The notes under the pieces are model-generated. The model was not told the DNA's origin, did no database searches, and saw only the letters and a list, made by a program, of their open reading frames with translations. Source: an uncultured SAR86 cluster bacterium (GTDB lineage Bacteria > Pseudomonadota > Gammaproteobacteria > Magnimaribacterales > AG-339-G14). Taken from it: DNA of 64,000 nt. Where the stretch lies: positions 62,001-126,000 of the forward strand of contig CACOBG010000001.1 in the NCBI GenBank assembly GCA_902625415.1. Direction: 5' to 3'. The position numbers were made by a program, and so were the translations under genes. Below, in pieces: positions 55,145-63,364 of this stretch. The stretch's first letter is position 1, and each line of letters begins with the position of its first letter.

Positions 55145-55147
55145 TTT

Positions 55148-56200
55148 TTAAAGACAAAGTATAGCTTCATATGCTCGTGCCATATTAGTATTTTTATCAA
55201 AAGATCCTTCTGATAATAATCCACTTTCTCTATTAAGGGATACTTCTATTTGGTGGTTCCAAAGATCATCCACAAAATCTAAGTCAAACTCAAATACTTC
55301 TTCAAAGATTTTTGATGTAGCTAATACCTCAATTCCAGGAGGGTTATAAGAAAAACCATATTTTGTTTTTTTTATATTTTTAGAAAATTCCGTTGATGAA
55401 AAGTAATTTAAAATTTTTTTGAATAAATCAGAAATCCAAAAATCATGATTTGGATAGGATTGAAACAGAAGTGCAAAAGCATAAGTATTAAATCCATGAT
55501 AGCCGATTTCTTTCATTTGGTTATAAAAGTGTCTGTCTCTTTTTAAAAATCTTTTCAGAAAGGGCTTAATTTGCGATTCTAAAAAATTTATTTTTATGGA
55601 TTGGAGAATTCTGCCAGAATTATCAATCTGTATGTTTTTATATAAATTGTTTAAAAAATCTAAACAATTCAAATCGATTTCATCATCAAATTTTGAAAAT
55701 TTAGATGCTATAGCTGTGAACCAAAGCTGATGATTGAATGTAAAGTCCAAGCCATCTTCTTGTCCTTTAAGGTTAGATTTAAACCATAAGGAAATATTTT
55801 TATCATATTTGTGCTGTTTAATTAGTTTTGTAGCTATTTGAAGAGCTTCTGCATCAGATTCGTACTTTTGAATGTATCCAAGTGGCTCAATAGCCCATGC
55901 CTGGCCGATCAATCCGTTTACCTTGTCTTTGCCCTCTTTCATTCTGCACTCAAATATATAATTTTCATTGACGGAATTTTTAAGAAAAGAGATACATTTC
56001 CTTGCCGCTATAAAATAATCTTTATTTCCCGACATAGAAAATGCTTTGAGAAATAACATAGCCCAATGAGCGTTATTTCTTACAGGTGTTTCCTCATCAA
56101 AATAAGGACCATTATGTCCTGAGGGCATTTGCTCATTCTCGTTAAGTATTTCTAAGCCTTTTTGAGCCGATAAAAAAATAAGTTCTTTAGGAGAAATCAT
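55148..56200 (-). CDS. Helical (alpha/alpha-barrel-like) protein of unknown function in the polysaccharide locus
   Basis: I do not recognise a named family with confidence. The ~350-residue sequence consists of regularly spaced amphipathic helices (NNAHWAMLFLKAF, GLIGQAWAIEPLGYIQ, FTFNHQLWFTAIASKF, GYHGFNTYAFALLFQ), a pattern seen in six-hairpin glycoside hydrolases, lyases and epimerases. There is no signal peptide. The track ORF starts at TTG 56221; ATG 56200 is preferred because it forms an ATGA overlap with the upstream asnB stop (56197-56199). It lies among glycan-assembly genes and may modify an intermediate, but this is open. Confidence 0.7.
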   Translation of the reverse strand: MISPKELIFLSAQKGLEILNENEQMPSGHNGPYFDEETPVRNNAHWAMLFLKAFSMSGNKDYFIAARKCISFLKNSVNENYIFECRMKEGKDKVNGLIGQAWAIEPLGYIQKYESDAEALQIATKLIKQHKYDKNISLWFKSNLKGQEDGLDFTFNHQLWFTAIASKFSKFDDEIDLNCLDFLNNLYKNIQIDNSGRILQSIKINFLESQIKPFLKRFLKRDRHFYNQMKEIGYHGFNTYAFALLFQSYPNHDFWISDLFKKILNYFSSTEFSKNIKKTKYGFSYNPPGIEVLATSKIFEEVFEFDLDFVDDLWNHQIEVSLNRESGLLSEGSFDKNTNMARAYEAILCL

Positions 56201-58101
56201 AATTGCTGTAGATTCAACCAAGCACAGAAATTGTAATATCTCCAGAATTCATCTTGAGTTAATTTATTCGAATCTGACTTAAGACGATTTAAATCAAAAA
56301 ATTCTTCAAGATTTTTATTCTCTAACATTTCTAAAAAAGAATTTCTTAATCCAGAATGCCAATTTTTTTTAGGAATACTAAAACCTGTCTTTTTTTTGTT
56401 CCAAATAATTGTATCTGGTAACTTTCCAATCATTGAGTGCCTAAGAAGAAACTTTGTAAAACCATTTTTTAAAAAATACTTGGTAGGTATAGATGTCAAA
56501 AATTCAATAAGTTTATGATCTAGATATGGCATCCTGACTTCAATAGGTATGCTCATCATATTTTTATCCATAAGATTACACCAGTAAGGAACTCTTAAAT
56601 AAAGAAGATCTGCCTTCATCCTGTCTTTGGATGATAAATTTAAGTTATCAATTTTATTTATGAATTTTTGATATCTTTTTTGATTTGAATTTTTGAGCTC
56701 TTTAGACAAGAAATTTTCATTTACTTGAGTTTTATGATTTTCTCGAAACATAATCCACTTTATTAATTTTAAAACTAAAAGTTTTTCATGAATTAAGTCC
56801 CGTGAGATGGAATTAATATCTAGATTTCTGAGTCTACTGAGTAACTCAATTTTTTTTAAATAATCATATCCCAACATCAATTCGTCATTCGCCGAACCAT
56901 GCAAGATAACTTTATAACCCTCTTCAGAAATCTTTTCCCATGCAAATTTTTGTACAAATGATGCTAAGGAATGAACGGGTTCTTCCGATTCATAAATTAA
57001 ATTATTAACAGATTCAAAAACTTCTTTTTTGTCTAAAACAATCTCATTGAAATCACTTCCACAAAAATTTGAGATTTCTCTTGCTGCTTTTGATTCATCA
57101 AGAGATAAGTCATCCTTGAATTTAAAATTATGAACAACTAGTTTTTTATTTTTTTTTCTAAGACTTTTGGTTGCAAGAGATACGATAGCAGAGGAATCAA
57201 GTCCTCCGCTCAGATTTACAGAAATGGGGACATCTGCTCTTAATCTTAGATCGATGGAATTATTTAATAAACTAAGAAATTGTTCTTTTGCAGATAACAA
57301 GTCTATTTGATTATTGATGCCGATGTTTGAAAGATCCCAAAACTTTTCTTTTTTTTCTGCTTCTACATGATTTAATGAAAAAATCACAAAAGATGCAGGT
57401 TCGACCTGTTTTATTTCTTTGAAAAAGCTATCTGTGAAGGCATTTCTTCTATCTAAATGAAGGTAATCATATGTTGCTTTTTCAGAGATGCTATTTTTGA
57501 AACCATATCTTTTTCTTAGAGACAAAATAGGTCTAATTTCAGACGAAAAAATTAAAAGATCATTATCGTTGGAAAAATAGAGAGGTTTTTTACCAATCCT
57601 ATCTCTTGAAAGAATTAAATTATTTCCATGAATTATTGCTAAGCTCCAAAAACCATTAAATTTTTTAAAACAATCTAGGCCCCAATATTTATAGGCTTCA
57701 AGAATGACCTCAGTGTCTGAATTTGTCTTGAATTCAATGCCTAAACTTTTAGAAAGTTCTTTTTTTAATTCAATATAATTATAAATTTCTCCATTAAAAG
57801 ATATTGCAATCTGGTCCGCTTTTGATACAAAAGGTTGATGTCCTGCGCTTGTAGTATCAATAATTGAAAAACGTCTATGAGCTATTCCTAAATTGAATTT
57901 TCTTTCTAAAGAAGAATTTATATGCCTCAAATCTATTTCTTCTGAAGTTGAATCGCCTTTAAACAGTTCGAAAGTATTGGAAGAAGCTATACAGAATCCC
58001 TCATCATCTGGACCTCTGTGGGAAATATTATCGGTAAGAATTTTTAGATCTCTTAGTGGAATTTGCCTATTTGGACTTAAAATTCCTGTAATACCGCACA
58101 T
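56197..58101 (-). CDS. asnB: Asparagine synthase-like glutamine amidotransferase (copy 2)
   Basis: A 634-residue paralogue of the enzyme at 48.9 kb. It begins MCGITGILSPN with catalytic Cys2 and has NISHRGPDDEGFC, SFNGEIYNYIEL, the PP-loop NLSGGLDSSAIVSLATK near residue 270 and VILHGSANDELMLGYDYL near 400. The two copies are clearly different outside the motifs, so they are not a recent duplication and may amidate different sugars. It is 11 bases downstream of the UDP-HexNAc dehydrogenase gene, which would make the carboxyl group to be amidated (inference). A simple cellular asparagine synthetase role is less likely for a locus-bound copy. Confidence 0.9.
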   Translation of the reverse strand: MCGITGILSPNRQIPLRDLKILTDNISHRGPDDEGFCIASSNTFELFKGDSTSEEIDLRHINSSLERKFNLGIAHRRFSIIDTTSAGHQPFVSKADQIAISFNGEIYNYIELKKELSKSLGIEFKTNSDTEVILEAYKYWGLDCFKKFNGFWSLAIIHGNNLILSRDRIGKKPLYFSNDNDLLIFSSEIRPILSLRKRYGFKNSISEKATYDYLHLDRRNAFTDSFFKEIKQVEPASFVIFSLNHVEAEKKEKFWDLSNIGINNQIDLLSAKEQFLSLLNNSIDLRLRADVPISVNLSGGLDSSAIVSLATKSLRKKNKKLVVHNFKFKDDLSLDESKAAREISNFCGSDFNEIVLDKKEVFESVNNLIYESEEPVHSLASFVQKFAWEKISEEGYKVILHGSANDELMLGYDYLKKIELLSRLRNLDINSISRDLIHEKLLVLKLIKWIMFRENHKTQVNENFLSKELKNSNQKRYQKFINKIDNLNLSSKDRMKADLLYLRVPYWCNLMDKNMMSIPIEVRMPYLDHKLIEFLTSIPTKYFLKNGFTKFLLRHSMIGKLPDTIIWNKKKTGFSIPKKNWHSGLRNSFLEMLENKNLEEFFDLNRLKSDSNKLTQDEFWRYYNFCAWLNLQQL

Positions 58102-58112
58102 AACAAATAAAA

Positions 58113-59387
58113 TTAAAGTTGGTCATCTACTTCAAATTTCTTAAAAATAGATTTGATATCAAAAAAATAATGTCTTTTCTTCCCATATGACTTAAGTTTA
58201 TTTAGCCCAAGTTTTTTTAACTCCATGTGTGGAACACAAAACAAAATAACATCGTAAAAGTTTGATTTAGGATTAGAGAGAAATGTCAAATTCTGAAAAC
58301 TAATATCTTGCTCAGGAATTAAAGGATCATAAATATGTACTTTATGATGATTTCTTGCAAATAATTTGGCTATATCTAATACCTTTGTGTTTCTTGTATC
58401 TATACAGTCTTCTTTAAAGGCATATCCTAAGATAAGAACTTTAAGAGACTTATATTTTATGTCCTTTTTCTCAACACCTTTTAAGGTTCTATCAAAAATG
58501 TGCTTTGACATTTTTTCATTTAAATTCCTTGCAGTTAAAATCAAATCAGGAATATGTCCTCGTCTCATTGATTCAAAAGTAAGATAGTATGGATCAATTC
58601 CAATACAGTGTCCGCCGACAATGCCAGGAGAAAATTTTGAGAAATTCCACTTTGTTGAGGCTGCGGCTATGACTTCTGAAGTATTAATATCAAGAGAGTT
58701 AAAAATAATGGAAATCTCATTCATCAAAGCTATATTTAAATCTCTCTGAATATTTTCAATTACTTTTGCAGCTTCAGCTACTTTTATTGAAGGCGCAAGA
58801 TAGGTTCCAGCTGGAATGATGCTTTTATAAAAAGAATTAATTTTTTTTGCTGTTTTATTATCTGAACCAGAAACAACTTTTACAATATCTGCAATATTTT
58901 TACCTTGCGAGCCTGGATTCACTCTTTCGGGCGAATAACCCACAAAAAATCCTTTATTTAATTTTAAATTACTTTGTTTTTCAATTAGTGGAACACAAAT
59001 ATCTTCTGAGACACCCGGATAAACTGTAGACTCAAAAACTACAATATCGTTTTTCGAAATTACCTTACCTATAAGTTTACTAGCTTTTTTTAGATGCCTA
59101 AGATCAGGTTCATTATTTTTTTTTACTGGTGTTGGTACTGTAACTATATATAAATTACTATTTTTTATGTCTTTTTCTTTATTAGTAAATAAAATGTTTG
59201 ATGAAGATATCTCCTTCTTTGAAATTTCATTCAAATCGTCAAGCCCATTTTTAAGCTTTTCGATTTTTAATGCATCCTGATCAAACCCAACAACTTCATA
59301 TTTCTTTGATATTAAAATTGCTAAAGGCATTCCAACATAGCCTAACCCGATAATGCATACTTTATGTTTTTTAGTTTTGTCTGACAT
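58113..59387 (-). CDS. UDP-N-acetylhexosamine 6-dehydrogenase (TviB/WbpO type)
   Basis: Oxidises C6 of UDP-GlcNAc or UDP-GalNAc twice with NAD to the uronic acid. KVCIIGLGYVGMPLAILISKKYEVVGFD is the NAD Rossmann motif (residues 9-36), FESTVYPGVSEDICVPLIE near 118 and GGHCIGIDPYYLTFESMRRGHIP near 258 contains the catalytic Cys. LKVLILGYAFKEDCIDTRNTKVLDI near 318 starts the C-terminal domain. The sequence agrees with TviB/WbpO rather than UDP-glucose dehydrogenase (length 424). It shares one base with the upstream GT2 stop codon. Confidence 0.92.
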   Translation of the reverse strand: MSDKTKKHKVCIIGLGYVGMPLAILISKKYEVVGFDQDALKIEKLKNGLDDLNEISKKEISSSNILFTNKEKDIKNSNLYIVTVPTPVKKNNEPDLRHLKKASKLIGKVISKNDIVVFESTVYPGVSEDICVPLIEKQSNLKLNKGFFVGYSPERVNPGSQGKNIADIVKVVSGSDNKTAKKINSFYKSIIPAGTYLAPSIKVAEAAKVIENIQRDLNIALMNEISIIFNSLDINTSEVIAAASTKWNFSKFSPGIVGGHCIGIDPYYLTFESMRRGHIPDLILTARNLNEKMSKHIFDRTLKGVEKKDIKYKSLKVLILGYAFKEDCIDTRNTKVLDIAKLFARNHHKVHIYDPLIPEQDISFQNLTFLSNPKSNFYDVILFCVPHMELKKLGLNKLKSYGKKRHYFFDIKSIFKKFEVDDQL

Positions 59388-60145
59388 TACTTTCTACGTG
59401 GTAAAGAACTTTTATAAGTTATCCACAATGGTATCAAAATAAAATCCATAAAAATTCTTTTAGGGAAATAGAAAAAAAAACTTAACAATCCAACATGTCT
59501 GTATTTAATTATGGAATGGTCCATTATTTTTCTTAAATATTTTTTATTAGAAACTCCATACTCTTCCATATGGCAAATAATCTCATCAGTGTATTTGGTT
59601 TTTGCTCCAGCTTTAATCATTTTTATTACGCAATCAACATCAGCTGAAACTGTTAAGGCTTCATCAAATAAATTTACCTTTTCATAAAATGAGGACTTAA
59701 TAATTAAAGATGAATGCAAAATACTAGTAGAAGACACAGAAATTTTAGGTCTTTTCGATCTTAAATAAATATTTTCTTTATCATTAACATTTTGTTTACA
59801 ACTTGCTGCGATGATTTCAAAATTACTATTTCTTTTTATCAAATTTATAACCTTCTCTATTTTAAGAATATCTCCACAATATAAAAAAATCACATACTCT
59901 CCGTTTCCTTGTCTTAAAGCTTCATTGAATGCCCCATAAATTGTTTGAGATTTTTGAGTAAGGACTTTTGCAAGCCCTTTTGATTCAAGATTTTTGGCAA
60001 AACCAAATGATCCATCTTTTGAATTACCATCAATAATAATGTGCTCGGTTAATTCATTTCCTGCTTGGATTGTTTTAAATGTTTTTTTTAAATTTTCTAG
60101 ATCGTTGAAAACTGGAGTGATTATAGTTAACAACTTTCTTTTCAT
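59387..60145 (-). CDS. GT2-family glycosyltransferase (WcaE-like)
   Basis: A 252-residue GT-A enzyme. LLTIITPVFNDLENLKKTFKTIQAG at the start and HIIIDGNSKDGSFGFAKNL near residue 35 bind the nucleotide, and EYVIFLYCGDILKIEKV near 83 carries a variant of the DXD region (CGD). The pattern resembles colanic acid WcaE-like transferases, many of which handle fucose-type donors, which fits the adjacent GDP-dideoxysugar genes. It lies 15 bases after colD. Confidence 0.85.
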   Translation of the reverse strand: MKRKLLTIITPVFNDLENLKKTFKTIQAGNELTEHIIIDGNSKDGSFGFAKNLESKGLAKVLTQKSQTIYGAFNEALRQGNGEYVIFLYCGDILKIEKVINLIKRNSNFEIIAASCKQNVNDKENIYLRSKRPKISVSSTSILHSSLIIKSSFYEKVNLFDEALTVSADVDCVIKMIKAGAKTKYTDEIICHMEEYGVSNKKYLRKIMDHSIIKYRHVGLLSFFFYFPKRIFMDFILIPLWITYKSSLPRRK

Positions 60146-60160
60146 GATGAGAGCAAAATA

Positions 60161-61342
60161 TTAAGCCTTGAAAGATTCAAAGAGATTTTTCAAATTAGAT
60201 ATATTTTTCTCAATGCTAAAGTGATGATTCCCTACAAAAAAACCCTTCTTATCTATATAGTCAGAGTTTTTTAATTCTCCGGAAATTCTATAGTCGAAAT
60301 ATTTTAAAACTTTTTTAAACTTCGTAAAATTTCCCGAAACAATAGGTCTGCACTCAACACCATTTCTTTCCAAGAAAGAGACTAATTTATTCCTGCTGAT
60401 ATTTTTATTTTGAAGAATTATGGAAAATCCAAACCAACTGCTCTTTTCTAATTCCTTTTGAATTGATAGGTTCTTTTCTTGTCCAAATAACTTTTCGAAG
60501 TGCTTTGCGTTTTTTCTTCTTGCTTTGAGAAAATATGGAAATTTTTTTAATTGCTCTTTTCCAATTGCAGCACTTATTTCAAGTGGTCTTAAATTGTAAC
60601 CGGGAAGGACAAAGTTAAAGCTTTCTAAAAAATCTTTGTTGCTTTTTCTTCCAGTTACTCTATTTTTATTTGGTAAGTTTCTTGTCCAGCCGTGAGCTCT
60701 TAATGATAATAAAATGTGGTAAATTTCTTCATCATCGGTAACAATGTAACCCCCTTCCATGGTGGATATATGGTGACTAAAGAAAGAGCTAAATGTACCC
60801 ATTAGACCAAAAGAACCTGTATATTTATCTTCATATTTAGCGCCCATTGACTCACAATTGTCTTCAAGAAGAGTAAGTCCATTTTCCTTACAAATTTTAT
60901 TTAAGGATTTGAAATCATTTGGGTTTCCCAAAAGATTTACAGCCAGTATAGCTTTAGTTTTTTTAGAAATAGCCTTTTCAAGTTGAGGTATATCAAAATT
61001 TAATGTCTCTTTGTCAATATCCACAAAAACTAATTTGATTCCATACTGCTGAAGAGGAAAGTATGTTGTAGACCAAGAAACTGCAGGAACGATTACTTCA
61101 TCTCCCTTTTTTAATTTTCTATTTTTTATTTTTGTAAAAAAAAGAGAGGCAATCATCAAGAGGTTTGCTGAGGAGCCTGAGTTAACCATTACACAAAATT
61201 TGGAGCCAAAGAAATTTGCAAATTTACTTTCAAATGACGAGACTTCTTTACCCATGGTGAATAGGTTTGAATCAATGACCCTTTGTATAGCCATGTATTC
61301 TTTTGAATCCCAAGTATTTGATGAAAGACTATATTTTTTCAT
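60161..61342 (-). CDS. colD: GDP-4-keto-6-deoxy-D-mannose 3-dehydratase
   Basis: PLP-dependent enzyme that removes the 3-hydroxyl in L-colitose synthesis. In the aminotransferase-fold sequence the PLP-lysine position is a histidine: TFSSFFSHHISTMEGG near residue 186, the diagnostic feature of ColD, which uses free PLP/glutamate and a catalytic His. NSGSSANLLMIASLFFTK near 55, LLEDNCESMGAKYE near 158, RAHGWTRNLPNKN near 218 and VGNHHFSIE near the end agree with E. coli ColD. Length of 393 is typical. It overlaps the epimerase/reductase gene by 14 bases. Confidence 0.92.
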   Translation of the reverse strand: MKKYSLSSNTWDSKEYMAIQRVIDSNLFTMGKEVSSFESKFANFFGSKFCVMVNSGSSANLLMIASLFFTKIKNRKLKKGDEVIVPAVSWSTTYFPLQQYGIKLVFVDIDKETLNFDIPQLEKAISKKTKAILAVNLLGNPNDFKSLNKICKENGLTLLEDNCESMGAKYEDKYTGSFGLMGTFSSFFSHHISTMEGGYIVTDDEEIYHILLSLRAHGWTRNLPNKNRVTGRKSNKDFLESFNFVLPGYNLRPLEISAAIGKEQLKKFPYFLKARRKNAKHFEKLFGQEKNLSIQKELEKSSWFGFSIILQNKNISRNKLVSFLERNGVECRPIVSGNFTKFKKVLKYFDYRISGELKNSDYIDKKGFFVGNHHFSIEKNISNLKNLFESFKA

Positions 61343-62261
61343 TTATCTCTTTCAAATAAAAATTATAAGTTTCCTTTATTCCCTGCTCTAAAGAAATTTT
61401 ACTTTTCCAGCCAAATTCTGTTAGCAATGTTGTATCTACTTTCTTTCGTAGCATCCCGATGGGTTGAGCAGTGTTTTTAACAATATTTCCTTTAAATCCA
61501 ATTACTTTCATAATAATTTTGTAATATTGCTTAATAGAGTGGTCAGTTTGAGTTCCAACATTAATATATTGAGGGAGCCTTTCAAAATTTTTAATTGAAA
61601 AATATAAAAAATCTATAAAGTCCTCTATATACATGAATTCCCTTTTGACTGAACCATCTCCCCACATTTCAATATTCAATTCATCATTTAATTTAGCTTT
61701 ATGAACTTTAGATATGACTGAAGGAATCATATGCGAGGTAATAGGATCAAAATTATCGAATTTTCCAAATAGATTACAAGGAATTATAGTTTTATAATTT
61801 AAGTCTGGCTCTTTAATAGATATGTATTCAGCCAATTTCGAAACAGCAAGTTTTGCTAATGCATAGCCTTCATTTGTTTTTTCTAATTCACCTTTCATTA
61901 AATCCGTTTCTTTTAATTTCTTGTTTATATTTGAAGGATACATACATGAACTTCCGAGATTTAAAACATTCTTTACTTTTGATTTTCTTGCGCCTAAAAG
62001 AATATTCGTTCCTATAGATAAATTATCTAAATAAAAATCTAAATCATTGCAAATGTTTGCTTTTATTCCTCCTACTTTTCCTGCGGCATTAATTATTAAA
62101 TCTGGATGAGAATCCTGAATAAATTCTTTAGTCTTGCGTTCATCTAATAAATTTACTTCTTGTTTAGATGGAGAATTGATTTCATATCGATCTGCATATT
62201 TACATTGTAAGAAATTTTTACCAACTAAACCTGTTCCTCCAAAAAGCAATATCTTTTTCAT
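61329..62261 (-). CDS. colC: GDP-sugar 5-epimerase/4-reductase (ColC or Fcl type)
   Basis: An extended SDR of 310 residues. ILLFGGTGLVGKNFLQ (residues 4-19) binds NADP, GSSCMYPSNINKKLKETDLMKG near 103 and NEGYALAKLAVSKLAEY near 131 contain the Ser-Tyr-Lys triad, and IIPCNLFGKFDNFDP near 160 is typical of GDP-L-fucose synthase relatives. Fcl and ColC are homologues that perform C5 epimerisation (C3/C5 for Fcl) followed by C4 reduction. Direct linkage to colD favours ColC (GDP-L-colitose synthase), but GDP-L-fucose synthesis cannot be excluded from sequence. Confidence 0.72.
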   Translation of the reverse strand: MKKILLFGGTGLVGKNFLQCKYADRYEINSPSKQEVNLLDERKTKEFIQDSHPDLIINAAGKVGGIKANICNDLDFYLDNLSIGTNILLGARKSKVKNVLNLGSSCMYPSNINKKLKETDLMKGELEKTNEGYALAKLAVSKLAEYISIKEPDLNYKTIIPCNLFGKFDNFDPITSHMIPSVISKVHKAKLNDELNIEMWGDGSVKREFMYIEDFIDFLYFSIKNFERLPQYINVGTQTDHSIKQYYKIIMKVIGFKGNIVKNTAQPIGMLRKKVDTTLLTEFGWKSKISLEQGIKETYNFYLKEINEKI

Positions 62262-62269
62262 TTAAAAAA

Positions 62270-63358
62270 TTAGCTTTTATTCTTTGACTCTAACAAAGCA
62301 TTAGCAAAATCTTCCTTAATCATTTCTGAGCAAAGATCTCTTGTTGATATTGAAGGTTTCCAACCAAGCTTTTCTGAAGCTTTTTTTGCATCGCCTAATA
62401 AATTATCTACTTCACTAGGTCTAAAATACTTAGGGTCAATTTTTATAATTGTCTCTCCTTTTTTAACCTTATATTTTTTAGAAGGATGTATTTCTGAAAC
62501 AACTCCAACTTCCTTTGAACCCTTACCTTTAAAAGTTATTTTGATCCCTAAGTCTTCACAAGCCCACAACACAAAATCTCTTACTGAAAATTGTGTTCCT
62601 GTTGCTATTACAAAATCTTCTGGTTTTTCTTGTTGAAGCATCAACCATTGCATCTCAACATAATCTTTTGCGTGTCCCCAGTCTCTTTTTGCGTCTAAAT
62701 TTCCTAAATAAAGGAAGTCATCCAAACCAAGCATCACTCTTGATAACCCTCTAGAAATTTTTCTAGAAACGAATGTTTCCCCTCTTCTTGGAGACTCATG
62801 ATTAAATAAAATTCCATTACATGCATAGATGTCATAAGCCTCTCTATAATTTACACAAATCCAATATGCAAAGAGTTTTGATACAGCGTAAGGGCTTCTT
62901 GGATAAAATTGCGTGTCTTCATTTTGAGGAGTATTTTTGACTAATCCATAGAGTTCAGAACTAGATGCTTGGTAGAATTTACATGTTTTTTCCATTTTTA
63001 AAATTCTAATTGCTTCTAATACTCTTAATGCACCCAATGCAACAACGTCTGCGGTATATTCTGGTTCCTCAAAAGATACTGCAACATGAGATTGAGCTCC
63101 TAAATTATAAATTTCTGAAGGCCTTATCTCGCTTATAAGTCTTATAATGTTTGATGAATCTGTTAAATCTCCATAATGAAGAAATAAATTCTTATTTTCT
63201 TTGTGAGGGTCTTCAAAAATGTGATCTATCCTGCCTGTGTTAAAAGAGGAAGACCTCCTTTTCACTCCATGGACTTCATATCCTTTTTCTAAAAGAAATT
63301 CTGCCAAGTAAGAACCATCCTGGCCTGTGATTCCTGTTATTAAAGCGATTTTCTTCAA
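62270..63358 (-). CDS. gmd: GDP-mannose 4,6-dehydratase
   Basis: Converts GDP-D-mannose to GDP-4-keto-6-deoxymannose, the common precursor of fucose, perosamine and colitose. [38 protein letters not shown] is the family N-terminus, [13 protein letters not shown] near residue 128 and [15 protein letters not shown] near 152 hold Ser, Tyr and Lys, and [20 protein letters not shown] near 181 is diagnostic. Length of 362 residues is normal. manA/manC genes for GDP-mannose are not in the window. It lies 8 bases before the epimerase gene. Confidence 0.97.
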   Translation of the reverse strand: MKKIALITGITGQDGSYLAEFLLEKGYEVHGVKRRSSSFNTGRIDHIFEDPHKENKNLFLHYGDLTDSSNIIRLISEIRPSEIYNLGAQSHVAVSFEEPEYTADVVALGALRVLEAIRILKMEKTCKFYQASSSELYGLVKNTPQNEDTQFYPRSPYAVSKLFAYWICVNYREAYDIYACNGILFNHESPRRGETFVSRKISRGLSRVMLGLDDFLYLGNLDAKRDWGHAKDYVEMQWLMLQQEKPEDFVIATGTQFSVRDFVLWACEDLGIKITFKGKGSKEVGVVSEIHPSKKYKVKKGETIIKIDPKYFRPSEVDNLLGDAKKASEKLGWKPSISTRDLCSEMIKEDFANALLESKNKS

Positions 63359-63364
63359 AAGTTT

